Shown in pieces: positions 1-8,763 of a DNA stretch of 64,000 nucleotides (its first letter is position 1; each line of letters begins with the position of its first letter). Where the stretch lies: positions 2,050-66,049 of the forward strand of contig NZ_LMPJ01000014.1 in NCBI RefSeq assembly GCF_001424585.1, read 5' to 3'. The notes beneath the pieces are model-generated. The model worked only from the letters and a program-made list of their open reading frames with translations. It did no database searches and was not told the DNA's origin. Source of the stretch: Chryseobacterium sp. Leaf180. Lineage in GTDB: Bacteria; Bacteroidota; Bacteroidia; Flavobacteriales; Weeksellaceae. Both the position numbers and the translations under genes were made by a program.

Positions 1-2
1 TG

Positions 3-74
3 CCAAACGGAATGTATCTGCTTCAGGTAAAAACCAATGATCAGGTGAAAACCATAAAGATCATCAAAAAATAA
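3..74 (+). CDS. 3' end of a T9SS-secreted protein (partial)
   Basis: Only the last 23 codons lie in the window; the gene begins upstream of base 1. The translated tail (PNGMYLLQVKTNDQ, then KTIKIIKK and a stop) has the pattern of a type A type IX secretion sorting domain: a G-x-Y-hydrophobic strand, a turn, and a last strand ending in lysines. In this family the domain directs export across the outer membrane and is removed at the surface. The passenger domain cannot be known from here. The frame has no other stop. Confidence 0.6.
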   Translation, partial: PNGMYLLQVKTNDQVKTIKIIKK

Positions 75-335
75 AACCCTTCAGAAAACTCATTTAAACC
101 ATTCAGCGTTTTTCAACGGGGTATTCATTCTGGATGTATCTGATCCTCATCTATTTTTACAGCTGTACGGGAACCAGACATCTTAAAAAGATAAGTATTC
201 AAATGAGATAAAGCCATTCTTCATTTCATAAAAATCTGACTCTGATCCCCGTTTTGGCTAAAACAATCCTCAGTACGGATACACACCGGCACCGGACAAT
301 TCTGAACTTTGCTGCATAATAAAATCATTAGAGTT

Positions 336-1109
336 ATGCAAAACGATCAACAGAAAGTAGCACTGGTTTCAGGAGCCAATACCGGTGTAGGATTTCAGAT
401 TGCCAAAGCCTTGGCCGAAAAAGGGTATACAGTGTATTGCGGTTCCCGTAATCCGGAAAAAGGAACTGTGGCAGTTTCCAAAATCGCCGGTGATGCAAGA
501 GCCATCCAGCTCGATATTACCGATTCCGATTCGGTAAGTGCAGCCGTAGAAAAGATAGAAACCGAACACGGTTACCTTTCGCTTCTGGTTAACAATGCCG
601 CGATTTCCACGGTCGGTCAGCCCGGAAGATCCATGGAAGAAATGCTCGGTGCCCAGCGCGCAAGTGTTGTTCCGATCAACGAACTGAAAGCGGTTTGGGA
701 AACAAATGTCTTCGGAACGCTGGCTGTCACACAGGCATTTCTTCCTTTATTAAAAAAAGCTCAGTATGCAAGGATTGTGACCTTATCCAGTTCACTGGGT
801 TCTTTAACCATTAATTCGAATCCGGAAAATCCGTACCGCAGCGCTTTTGATGCTGCCTATGGAGCTTCTAAAACGGCGCTGAACGGAATTTTTCTCTCAC
901 TGGCTATCGATCTCGAAGCTTCCAACATTAAAGTTCATCTGGTAAGTCCAGGCTTTACCGCCACGGCACTGAACAATTTTCAGGGAACTGACAGCGTAGA
1001 AGAAGGCTCGCTGGAACCGATCCGCGTTGCCCTTTCCGAAGATCTCCCAACAGGAAGTTTTACCGGACCGGAAAAAGACAGTGGCGAAAACCATATACTT
1101 CCCTGGTAA
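336..1109 (+). CDS. SDR family NAD(P)-dependent oxidoreductase
   Basis: A classical short-chain dehydrogenase of about 257 residues. It has a cofactor glycine motif SGANTGVG at residues 12-19, an NNAA motif near residue 86, serines in TLSSSLGS, and the active-site pair in YGASK (Tyr175, Lys179). The frame can be extended to a TTG at 309, but the ATG at 336 places the start just before the Rossmann strand and just downstream of a GAACTTTG element resembling the -7 box, so 336 is preferred. The substrate is unknown; the family usually reduces carbonyls with NAD(P)H in the cytoplasm. A strong terminator follows at 1128, so it is probably a single-gene unit. The AraC gene downstream might regulate it, but that is only proximity. 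Confidence 0.88.
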   Translation: MQNDQQKVALVSGANTGVGFQIAKALAEKGYTVYCGSRNPEKGTVAVSKIAGDARAIQLDITDSDSVSAAVEKIETEHGYLSLLVNNAAISTVGQPGRSMEEMLGAQRASVVPINELKAVWETNVFGTLAVTQAFLPLLKKAQYARIVTLSSSLGSLTINSNPENPYRSAFDAAYGASKTALNGIFLSLAIDLEASNIKVHLVSPGFTATALNNFQGTDSVEEGSLEPIRVALSEDLPTGSFTGPEKDSGENHILPW

Positions 1110-1127
1110 ACCCTCGGCTTCAATCAA

Positions 1128-1155
1128 AACCTGTGACCGTATCACAGGTTTTTTA
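1128..1155 (+). terminator. Rho-independent terminator after the SDR gene
   Basis: A perfect 9-bp stem (AACCTGTGA paired with TCACAGGTT) closes a short loop and is followed by six T. It lies 19 bp after the SDR stop codon and before the AraC start at 1168. Confidence 0.85.
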
Positions 1156-1167
1156 TACATTTATCTC

Positions 1168-2088
1168 ATGAAAAGTAAAGGCGAAAAATTAATACGCTTC
1201 ATCTCAATATCTGAAAGCCATAAAGCATTTGGGCTTCCGGCACCGCAGCATCCGCTGGTCAGCCTCATTCATTTTAATGAAGCAAATCCTTTCAATACAG
1301 AAATGGCACCGATCTACGATGTCGTTGATTTTTACAAAATAACCTTTATTACAAAAAACAGCGGCAGACTGAAATACGGACAGGATTATTACGATTTTGA
1401 TGAGGGCAGCATGCTGTTTTTAGCGCCAAACCACCTGGTAGGAAGTACCGATTACAACAGCAAAACCTATTGCTACATTTTACTTATTCATCCCGATTTA
1501 CTGCTGGGTCATCCGCTGGCGAAAAAGATCAGACAGTACAGCTATTTTTCTTACGCATCAAACGAGGCACTGCATCTTTCAGAAAAGGAAAGAGCGGTAA
1601 TACTGTCTGTGTATGAAATCATGGAAAAGGAACTGAACAGCGGGGTCGATGAATTCAGTCAGGAAGTGGTGATTGCCCAGATCGAACTGATGCTGAGCTA
1701 CGTCAACCGGTTTTATAAACGCCAGTTTATTACGCGTAAAAAAGTCAGCAATGATATTCTGCAGAAAACAGAAACTATTTTGGATGAATACCTGAACAGT
1801 CAGGAAACACTGAAGCTGGGACTTCCCACCGTGCATTATCTGTCACAGCATCTGAATATTTCATCAGGTTACCTCAGCGACATGCTTCGTGCACTGATCG
1901 GTAAAAACGCGCAGCAGTACATTCACGAAAAAATCATTGAAAAAGCAAAAGAAAAGCTTACCACATCAGAACAGAGCATCAGCGAGATCGCGTACGAACT
2001 GGGTTTTGAACATCCGCAGTCTTTCAGCAAACTGTTTAAGACAAAAACGCAGATCACACCGCTGGAGTTCCGGCAGTCGTTTAATTAA
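1168..2088 (+). CDS. AraC family transcriptional regulator
   Basis: A protein of 306 residues with a cupin-like N-terminal sensor region (about 1-170, including an FYKITFITKNSG strand typical of AraC_binding proteins) and a C-terminal AraC DNA-binding domain (about 205-305). The two helix-turn-helix units are visible around QHLNISSGYLSDML and ISEIAYELGFEHPQSF, and the last helix carries the family signature ending KLFKTKTQITPLEFR. The open frame extends upstream to 1027, but that part overlaps the SDR gene and its terminator, so the ATG at 1168 is chosen. It could control the adjacent oxidoreductase; no operator is recognisable. Confidence 0.88.
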   Translation: MKSKGEKLIRFISISESHKAFGLPAPQHPLVSLIHFNEANPFNTEMAPIYDVVDFYKITFITKNSGRLKYGQDYYDFDEGSMLFLAPNHLVGSTDYNSKTYCYILLIHPDLLLGHPLAKKIRQYSYFSYASNEALHLSEKERAVILSVYEIMEKELNSGVDEFSQEVVIAQIELMLSYVNRFYKRQFITRKKVSNDILQKTETILDEYLNSQETLKLGLPTVHYLSQHLNISSGYLSDMLRALIGKNAQQYIHEKIIEKAKEKLTTSEQSISEIAYELGFEHPQSFSKLFKTKTQITPLEFRQSFN

Positions 2089-2216
2089 TCTTACTTATAC
2101 TGTTTTTGCAGGAAAAGCATGGTCAATAAGACTGTATTGATTGTGTAAAAGTCAAAACCTGCATTTCAATAACGATCAGCAAACGAACATTTAAACGCTG
2201 TTCTGCCGTGCTTTTA

Positions 2217-2795
2217 TTATGAAAGACGGTCTGTTCTCTTTATATATTCGTCTGTAAAGTGTTTCTTCTGCCTGGGTTGCGCAAATTTGTCGCTGTTATA
2301 TGCTTTGGAATTTCCCCTGGGAATAGAAAGTTAATTCCAGTTTTCATTGCAGAATATTTTACCGATAAAAACGATCTGCCCGATGTGATAAGGATAGTGC
2401 GCCAGCTGCCGGTTGATGGCTTCTGTTACTGTATGTCCCTGATTTCTGATGAATATTTCTTTTGCCAGATCCTCTTCCGTCAGTGGCGTAATTGCGCTGA
2501 ATAAACACGCCCAGCCTTCATTCCATTTTTCTAAAAGTTCGGTTCTGTCTGCAATATCATTCTCAAATTCGGCGTCCCGCTTCCGCCATTCTTTTTCTCC
2601 GTCTGTGGTTAAAAAATCAGTCCAGCGGGAAAGCATATTGCCCCACAAATGTTTCACAATAGCGGCAATATTGTTGCTTTCTTCGTTCAGCTGAATAAAT
2701 AACTGTTCGTCAGAAACCTGAGAAAAGGTTTTTTCTCCCAACATTTTGTAATATTCAAACTGTTTTTTTGCACTTTCTAAAAAATCACCGGTCAT
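2217..2795 (-). pseudogene. DinB-like DUF1572 protein interrupted by a late stop codon
   Basis: The intact part (2331-2795) encodes 154 residues of a DinB/DUF1572-type four-helix protein, with His at WGNMLSRW/IVKHLWG and HYPYHIGQIV, which in the superfamily bind a metal. The frame stops at TAA 2331-2333 immediately after KIFCNENWN. Reading on in the same frame gives LSIPRGNSKAYNSDKF and continues open for 38 codons to 2217. That is the expected C-terminus of the family (Trp-x-x-Leu-Ser-Ile-Pro-Arg-Gly), so one base change appears to have truncated the gene. The 154-residue product may still fold. Function unknown; bacillithiol- or thiol-dependent transferase activity is known only for relatives. 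Confidence 0.75.
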
Positions 2796-2989
2796 ACGAT
2801 TTTACTTGTTATTTAAATTTGATGTATTGAAGCTGAAAATACATTTAAAACAGGAAACTATTTGCAATTCAGCTTGCTTTTTATTTAAAGATGATAAAAT
2901 CTCATTCTGTTTGAAAAACCTCAAATAAAAATATAGCGTACCCTAATATTTTTTATATTTACCGGCAATTTAAAACCAATACCTTCCCC

Positions 2990-4081
2990 GTGAAAACCAA
3001 GAACTTTCTCTTGTCCGCAGTTTTTTTACTAATTTCTTATACTGTTACCGCCCAGACTTTTGTGGATAACACCTGCTATAAATATTTTGAAATAACTGCG
3101 AATCTGAAAAAAGGCGACAGTCTCCGTAAAGCTGACTGGAAGCTCTTTCTTTCAGACAAAGCGATCAAAGATTATATGGATGATCAGGGTGTGGGTGAAC
3201 AGTACTTCGAATCGTACCGGAAAAGTATGGAGGTCGTCTATATGCCCAAGAATGATTCGATTCTTCAAAAACGGCTGAAAGATCCTGAAAAATACTGGCT
3301 GACGTACATGATCAATCAGTACAAAATCAATGAAGACGGTATGAAGGAATATTTAAAAAACATCGATAAAGATCCAAAATCATACTTCGATATCTCCTAT
3401 CAGTTTGCCTATTCTGCCTTGCCAAAAAGTGCGCACAAAAAACTTCCCGATCTGAAAGTAGCCATCATTCCGATTCATAATGACGCGCATGCACAGAAAG
3501 ACATGATTATCTACACCCTTCTGTGCGCTTATAAAAACGATCAGAATAAAATGGGCGCTTTGGGCGGACATGAGCTGCATCACATGCTGCGTCCCCAGCC
3601 CGATTTTACGCCGCTGCCGGAAGACGAAAGTGTCGTACTTGCCATGTACCGGGTTTTAAACGAAGGTTCTGCAGATATGGTCGATAAAAAATACATGACT
3701 GAGACTGCAACGAAGCTTCTGCCTTCACAGCGTTATTTCCAGGAATTTTTTGATGAGGGAAAGAAAATACTTCCGGCCTTGGATGCGCTTTTCCAGAAAG
3801 ATCCGTTAACCTGGAAAGATCTTAAAGTCAGAGATTTTTTCAAAGGAACGCCCTATACAGGTGGTCATGTTCCCGGGACTTATATGGCGCATTACATCGA
3901 AAAAAATGGTCTGAAAAGTGAGCTTTTGAAATCTCTGGATGATCCCTTTGCTTTTTTCCTGGTCTACGACAAAGCATCCCGAAAAGATAAAAGCAAACCT
4001 TTCCGGTTTTCCGACGTCAGTATTCAGAATATAAAAAATCTTCAGATAAAATATTTCAAAAAAGCGGAGAAGCCATCATAA
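2990..4081 (+). CDS. Exported DUF5700-like putative zinc metalloprotease
   Basis: A 363-residue protein with an N-terminal signal peptide (residues 1-21, ending TVTAQ). The motif GGHELHHML contains HExxH (His194, Glu195, His198), and NEGSAD about 28 residues later (Glu225) is a plausible third zinc ligand, as in gluzincins. This matches the DUF5700 'putative Zn-dependent protease' group as I remember it; the family name is from memory. The start is a GTG at 2990, because no ATG lies near the signal peptide. A TATATTTA element at about 2952 could be its -7 box. Likely periplasmic or lipid-anchored peptidase of unknown substrate; the gene stands alone. Confidence 0.72.
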   Translation: MKTKNFLLSAVFLLISYTVTAQTFVDNTCYKYFEITANLKKGDSLRKADWKLFLSDKAIKDYMDDQGVGEQYFESYRKSMEVVYMPKNDSILQKRLKDPEKYWLTYMINQYKINEDGMKEYLKNIDKDPKSYFDISYQFAYSALPKSAHKKLPDLKVAIIPIHNDAHAQKDMIIYTLLCAYKNDQNKMGALGGHELHHMLRPQPDFTPLPEDESVVLAMYRVLNEGSADMVDKKYMTETATKLLPSQRYFQEFFDEGKKILPALDALFQKDPLTWKDLKVRDFFKGTPYTGGHVPGTYMAHYIEKNGLKSELLKSLDDPFAFFLVYDKASRKDKSKPFRFSDVSIQNIKNLQIKYFKKAEKPS

Positions 4082-4446
4082 CAGAATGATTTTCTTTTAA
4101 TGAAACAAGGTTTCTAGAAACTATCTTTTTAAAATTCAGTTTTTCAGATTTCCGAATTTACACGCTTTTAAAATTCTTAATTTTAAAGCCTGTTTAAAAA
4201 TTATTAAAACAGTTTGATGATATTGAGTTTTAGTGGTTTGATTGACTGAGTCTTCGACAGGCTCAGACTGACAAATTGTAGACTAAACGCTCAATGTAAT
4301 GGTGTCACTCTGAGCTCACCGAAGAGTTTTTGAACCTGAATTATTTATCTGATAAAAATTTAAACAGGCGCTTATATAATACTCAATTTTAACCGTCCGT
4401 AATTTCAGTATTAATTGATCTTACGGAACTTTGCAGAAACAGAAGC
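4082..4446. other. Intergenic region with an imperfect inverted repeat
   Basis: 365 bp without a gene. It contains an imperfect inverted repeat with arms around 4253-4273 (CTTCGACA, CTCAGACTGACA) and 4303-4325 (TGTCACTCTGAGCTCACCGA), separated by about 30 bp. Elements with this CTTCGACA/TCTGAG wording are scattered between genes in many flavobacterial genomes (from memory). It could fold as a long hairpin between convergent transcripts or be a degraded miniature element. Confidence 0.5.
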
Positions 4447-5076
4447 ATGCAGTTTATTGATCTTGAAAACTGGAACCGGAAAGAACATTTCGAATTTTTC
4501 TCTTCCCTGAAAAGCGCCTATTTTGGCTTTACCACAGAAGTCGACTGCACCCTGGCGTATGAACATGCTAAAAGAAACAGACATTCTTTTTTCGCGTATT
4601 ATATTCACAAATCGATGGTGGCAATCAATACAGTAGATGCACTGAAACTCAGAATTGTGGACGATAAAATTGCGTTGTTTGATACGGTACACGTTGGGAG
4701 CACCATTGGCAGATCAGACGGCACATTTGGTTTTTCTTATTTTGAATATGCTGAGGATTTTTCTGTCTTTAATGAGCGGTTGCAGGAGCAGATTTCCACA
4801 GTTCAGAACTCGAAAGGTTTGGGCATAAAAAATGAAACGCTACCGCCAAATCACATCAGGCATACGACGATTCCGTGGCATTCTTTCACGTCGATTCTGC
4901 ATCCGACAGATTTTGATCCCAAAGAAAGTATTCCCAAAATAGCCTTCGGAAAATTCAGCATCCGCGACGGAAAAAAGGTGATGCCTGTTTCTATCGAAGC
5001 ACATCACGGACTGGCCGACGGCATTGATCTGGCAAAGTATTTCAACGCATTTCAAAATGAACTGGATAAACAGTAA
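4447..5076 (+). CDS. CatA-like chloramphenicol acetyltransferase family protein
   Basis: A protein of 209 residues, about the length of classical CAT monomers (213-220). It keeps PWHSFTSI, matching the PWxSFTS stretch of the active site, and HHGLADGID, matching HHAVCDGFH, with the likely catalytic His187 and structural Asp191. The substitution of the VC pair by LA and of Phe by Ile around the catalytic loop differs from proven resistance enzymes. It may acetylate another hydroxylated acceptor with acetyl-CoA in the cytoplasm. A GGAACTTTGC element just upstream resembles a -7 box. Resistance should not be assumed from homology. Confidence 0.8.
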   Translation: MQFIDLENWNRKEHFEFFSSLKSAYFGFTTEVDCTLAYEHAKRNRHSFFAYYIHKSMVAINTVDALKLRIVDDKIALFDTVHVGSTIGRSDGTFGFSYFEYAEDFSVFNERLQEQISTVQNSKGLGIKNETLPPNHIRHTTIPWHSFTSILHPTDFDPKESIPKIAFGKFSIRDGKKVMPVSIEAHHGLADGIDLAKYFNAFQNELDKQ

Positions 5077-5114
5077 GATCTGAAAGCTTTTTTTAAAAAG
5101 AAGTTCTGAACATT

Positions 5115-5780
5115 TTAGATCTCTACCGGTTGTTTTTGGTGCGCTATTGACTTTAAATCTTTGATTTCCAAAATTGTATTCCCGTATTCCGTTGACAGTA
5201 TACGGCTCAGTGCTGTAACGATTTCTTTATACGTCAGCGTCTGTTTTGGAAACAGATAAGGGTATATAAGATTGAGCATTTTAAAAATAAACTTCACATT
5301 TTTTTGCGCTTGTAGCGGAATGATAAAACCCGGCCGAAAGCTGTAAACATTTCTAAAAGGAAGCTCAGCCAACGCGTTTTCCGTTTTTCCTTTGATTCTG
5401 GCCCACATGATGCTTCCCTTTGCAGAGCTGTCAGCGTAAACGCCTGACAAATAAAAGAAAACCATCTGAGGATTTAAAGCCGCAAGCTGCCCGGCGAAGA
5501 TCATCGTGGTTTGAAAAGTCACATAACCATAGTCCTGCTCATTCATTCCAAAAGAACTGATTCCGGCACAGTACATACAGCAGTCATAACCTGTTAATTT
5601 TTTTCTGTAAGCTTCCAGATCAGTAAAATCTTTCACCATAAGCTCAGAAAGTTTTGGGTTTTTTACCGGCGACGGCCTTCTGTTGACCATCAAAATTTCA
5701 GTAAAAGCGGGATCATCGAGACAGGTCAGTAACATCCCCTCTCCCATCATTCCCGTTGCGCCTGTCAGAATTAACTTCAT
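5115..5780 (-). CDS. NAD(P)-binding Rossmann-fold epimerase-like protein
   Basis: A 221-residue atypical SDR. The N-terminus carries the cofactor motif TGATGMMG at residues 6-13, and a conserved YLSGVYADSS strand-loop stands where catalytic SDRs have Ser-Tyr. A later lysine (IKGKTE) fits the group of HTATIP2/NAD(P)H-binding proteins. No Tyr-x3-Lys pair is evident, so catalysis is uncertain. It is convergent with the CAT-like gene and seems monocistronic. A role in redox or as a sugar-nucleotide epimerase cannot be distinguished. Confidence 0.75.
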   Translation of the reverse strand: MKLILTGATGMMGEGMLLTCLDDPAFTEILMVNRRPSPVKNPKLSELMVKDFTDLEAYRKKLTGYDCCMYCAGISSFGMNEQDYGYVTFQTTMIFAGQLAALNPQMVFFYLSGVYADSSAKGSIMWARIKGKTENALAELPFRNVYSFRPGFIIPLQAQKNVKFIFKMLNLIYPYLFPKQTLTYKEIVTALSRILSTEYGNTILEIKDLKSIAHQKQPVEI

Positions 5781-5899
5781 TCTTTGTTTTCTGTTTACAC
5801 TTCATTATTTTTTAAGACATTGAGATTTTACCTGCGTTCTTAAAAGTTGTGCAAAATACCCAAAGCCATCATGACGGTGCTGTTTTCAGAAATAACGTA

Positions 5900-6460
5900 T
5901 CAGCGGCCGGGATACTTTACGTCATACAGTATTTTTCTTTTTCTGCAGTCCAAATCGTCAACCCAGTACAGTTTTAAATCTTCAAATTTAAATGTAGCTT
6001 TTCCGGTGATGAGACCATCAGGATCAATATTTGTTATGGTAAAATAATTTTCATCACACCAGTCAATGAGTCCGTAATAAACTTCATCATCGTTTAATTC
6101 AAATTTTATAATGTAGACTTTGTTTCCAATAAAATTTTCCAACAGACTCGGGAAACCCTCAGTAAAATCATTTCCGCCGCTCTTAGGTTGATACGTCTGT
6201 TCAAAAACTGCATTCGGGCTTTTTGCTAAATGTTCAATTCCTTTTATATAATCCGTATCTGTCTCAAAATATTTTATATCAGCAAGTTTATGGGTTAGCA
6301 GACCGTCAGACATACCATATTTTGAAAAGTGCTGCAAGACAACAAATTCCTCATTGTAGTCTATAACATATCCACAATAAAAACCATTGTCAGAACCATA
6401 GAAATTTAATCCAACAAATGTTTTCAGGTTTTTCGACATTTCAATTATATCAAGTATCAT
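5900..6460 (-). CDS. Hypothetical protein with two Sm-like repeats
   Basis: 186 residues, perhaps starting seven codons later at the second Met (6439). I do not recognise a family. The sequence contains an internal duplication: residues about 14-70 (FVGLNFYGSD, then FYCGYVIDYNEEFVVLQHF and LADIKYFETD) align with residues about 110-175 (FIGNKVYIIKFE, then VYYGLIDWCDENYFTITNI and FEDLKLYWVDD). Each copy reads as a five-stranded small beta-barrel of Sm/SH3 type: short strands, G-x-[VL]-I-D-x-x-x-E-[FY], then a hydrophobic strand. No signal peptide, so cytoplasmic. Function unknown. Confidence 0.6.
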   Translation of the reverse strand: MILDIIEMSKNLKTFVGLNFYGSDNGFYCGYVIDYNEEFVVLQHFSKYGMSDGLLTHKLADIKYFETDTDYIKGIEHLAKSPNAVFEQTYQPKSGGNDFTEGFPSLLENFIGNKVYIIKFELNDDEVYYGLIDWCDENYFTITNIDPDGLITGKATFKFEDLKLYWVDDLDCRKRKILYDVKYPGR

Positions 6461-6781
6461 AATTTTTAAAGTATTTTATTAATGCTTACCATTGTTATGC
6501 AAAATTATTTGTAATAATAATTGTAACACAATTTATGGCGAACCCATTGCCCTGCTAATATAAAATTAATCAGACTGTTTTTCAGACTTTAATAATATAT
6601 TGCTGCTCTACAATTTAAAAAATTATGATGTAACGAATCACAATCTTAACTTTAACAGTTACAGTTTTATAAAAGAGTACTCAGTCTCCAAAAAATAATT
6701 CATCATCCAAATTCTTCATTCAAAATTCGACTCCGCCACATCGGGTAGGTTTGCAGAATCGTATCGAAAAATGACAATTTT

Positions 6782-7111
6782 GAAAAGGCAGACCAAAAAC
6801 GAATTCGGAATTATTGGCGTGAAGAAAAAGAAAAAATATTCTGTAATTGAACAAGGTTCAATTAAACTTATTCTTGTTTGAGCGAAGCGAAACTTTAGTT
6901 CGACGACTGTAAGGAGTCAAACCTAACGCAGTGGTTCGACGACTGTAAGAAGTCAAACCTAACGCAGTGGTTCGACGACTATAAGGAGTCAAACCTAACG
7001 CAGTGGTTCGACGACTGTAAGGAGTCAATTTAGAAAAGTTTTAGAATATTTTTTCTTTTTTAGCCAATAAATTCAGGTCTTGATCTTTTGGTTCGTTTTG
7101 CATCAAGGCAC
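6782..7111. repeat. Dispersed intergenic module, copy 1
   Basis: This stretch shares almost its whole sequence, apart from extra 36-bp units, with 8193-8420. The shared parts include GAAAAGGCA, ATTGGCGTGAAGAAAAAG, the perfect hairpin TAATTGAAC-AAG-GTTCAATTA (6844-6864), TTCTTGTTTGAGCGAAGC, and the final CTTGATCTTTTGGTTCG block. It is non-coding in both copies, which suggests a mobile or recombining intergenic element. Confidence 0.75.
6899..7028. repeat. 36-bp tandem repeat, 3.6 units
   Basis: Units begin at 6899, 6935, 6971 and 7007 with TTCGACGACTGTAAGGAGTC and end with AACCTAACGCAGTGG; the last is cut after GGAGTCAA. Units differ by single bases (GTAAGA in unit 2, CTATAAGG in unit 3). The related module at 8193-8420 carries only one partial unit, so copy number varies between the two loci. 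The units abut without spacers. Confidence 0.9.
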
Positions 7112-7566
7112 ATCTAGAAGAGATTCAATGATTCAAAAATTAAATATAAAAAACAGAATTAAAATGAACAGGAAAAAACTTTTCGATACATTTTTCTCCG
7201 CTCCACTGCAAAAAGCACTCGAATTGACGGCAATTTAAATTACCAATTTATAGTCTTAAAAATTACATTTTCCATTATCATCGGGTATTAAAACCATACA
7301 TTCAACACTTTTTTAAAATCATCTAATCATGCGTAAAATTCCATTTTATCCGTCTCTGTTACCGGTTTAATATATCTCCTGATACAGTGGTAAAAACCTT
7401 ATTACTAAAGCATTTATAATACTTAACTTATTGACTTTTAAACTTCAAATGCACATAATTGCAGGCAAGATCAAAAATAAATGAAAATAATTGAAGTAGG
7501 TAATCATTTTATTGTATACATTTACCTGCTGCTGATAACCATGGCAACTTAACAAATTACAATTAC

Positions 7567-7830
7567 ATGAAGACACAGAAAAAAGCCCCGAATGGTGATG
7601 ATGTCTTAACAGATCATTCGGAAGACGACGCCAGGATTACTGGTGGCTGTTACAGTTTAGAAAACGTCGCCCTCAGCGATTTTATGGATGGGACGGATGT
7701 CAGGAATCTCCTTCACATCAGCGACTCTACGCTGCGGCGCATGAGGAAAAGCGGGCAGCTCCCGTGCATCAGGATTGGCAAAAAGTACTATTACCCGAAA
7801 CCCTTTTTTCAAACAGCCTTTAAAGTCTAA
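7567..7830 (+). CDS. Excisionase-like helix-turn-helix protein
   Basis: 87 residues. The C-terminal half (about 44-83) is a MerR/Xis-type winged helix of the HTH_17 kind: DVRNLLHISDSTLRRMRKSG followed by QLPCIRIGKKYYYPK, where the basic wing precedes the expected tyrosine/proline end. The N-terminal 40 residues look disordered and acidic. Such proteins are usually transcription regulators or excision factors of integrated elements, but no integrase or relaxase is nearby. Its stop codon lies inside its own terminator hairpin. DNA-binding is a confident inference; the target is unknown. Confidence 0.75.
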   Translation: MKTQKKAPNGDDVLTDHSEDDARITGGCYSLENVALSDFMDGTDVRNLLHISDSTLRRMRKSGQLPCIRIGKKYYYPKPFFQTAFKV

Positions 7831-7840
7831 AGGCTTTTTT
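7814..7840 (+). terminator. Terminator overlapping the HTH gene stop codon
   Basis: AGCCTTTA-AAGTC-TAAAGGCT followed by six T. The loop contains the last codon, and the stop codon is part of the 3' arm, so coding and termination signals overlap. Confidence 0.8.
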
Positions 7841-8192
7841 CATGCCCAGATTTGAGGTTTTGGGTTGGTGAGTGTGAGAGGCAGAGAGTTTGAGGGTTTG
7901 AGAGTTTGAGAGTGATTGAGTAAGTTAAGCTGGTAGACCGTCAGAAATTTGTCAGGTATACATTTTTAATATCACCGTGTGATATATCCTTGTGAATTAA
8001 TCAAACCATGCAGTGAAATATTTTACATTCCTTTGTCAGTCGATCCAGAGCGTCCGGCGCTCCGTCAGTTTGAGTGTTTTCCGCAGCAAAGCGAAGGAAA
8101 ATGTATCGAAAACTTCATAAAAACAAATGACTTTTCACTTCAAAAACTTCCCGATACACTCCACTTTGTTCCGTACCCGAAGTGACGACGCG

Positions 8193-8420
8193 TGAAAAGG
8201 CATACCGAAAACGACTTAGGAGGTATTGGCGTGAAGAAAAAGAAATAATATTCTGTAATTGAACAAGGTTCAATTAAACTTATTCTTGTTTGAGCGAAGC
8301 GAAACTTTAGTTCGACGACTGTAAGGAGTCAGTTTAGAAAAGTTTAAGAATATTTTTACTTTTTTAGCCAATAAATCCAAGTCTTGATTTTTTGGTTCGT
8401 TTTGCATCAAGGCAAAATGA
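8193..8420. repeat. Dispersed intergenic module, copy 2
   Basis: The second copy of the module at 6782-7111, with the same TAATTGAAC hairpin and AGCGAAGCGAAACTTTAG block but only a single partial 36-bp unit. Both copies have the same orientation and flank the HTH gene, so recombination between them would delete that gene. Confidence 0.75.
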
Positions 8421-8763
8421 ACAATAAAATATTAAATTAGAATTTTATACAAGAAATCCAAGTCTTGATCTTTTGAATCAAGCCAAAAGAACACGAAATA
8501 AAAAATTCTCGATACACATTTTGCAAAAGCTACTCGAAGTGACGTAACGCACACAGCAATTAGTTAGCAGGCTTCAAAAAAAAATGAGAATTGAGGTCAA
8601 CGACCATCAAACTTTTAGCGTTAAGCAAATTGAAAAGTAGGGACAAAGAAAAAAGTTTAGTGTCTGAAGCGCCGGACAGAAGTTTGTTTTGCTGTACAAA
8701 ATGTCTTTCGGCGCAAGTTTTAAACTTTTTGAAGGGCTTCAATTTGTAGCATAAAAGTTTCCA

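Larger units (their letters stand above)
6461..7566. other. 1.1-kb gene-poor, repeat-rich region
   Basis: No credible coding sequence. It holds an AT-rich stretch (6461-6720), copy 1 of a duplicated module (6782-7111) that contains the 36-bp tandem array, and then unstructured AT-rich DNA up to the HTH gene at 7567. The words TCGGGTAGGT and CGTATCGAAAA at 6739-6770 are typical of flavobacterial dispersed intergenic repeats. Confidence 0.6.

Noticed and set aside
4447..5076. Chloramphenicol resistance gene
   Set aside because: The fold and catalytic His are there, but the catalytic loop differs from proven CAT enzymes; resistance is not claimed.
6899..7028. CRISPR array suggested by 36-bp repeats
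   Set aside because: The units abut directly with no spacers, and no cas genes are present. It is a plain tandem repeat.
7567..7830. Evidence of an integrated phage or conjugative element from the excisionase-like gene
   Set aside because: No integrase, relaxase, capsid or attachment-site repeats are seen within the window.
7979..8185. 68-codon open frame
   Set aside because: It lies in TTCGAA/CGAAG-type intergenic repeats, has no ATG start context, and its sequence follows the repeat wording.
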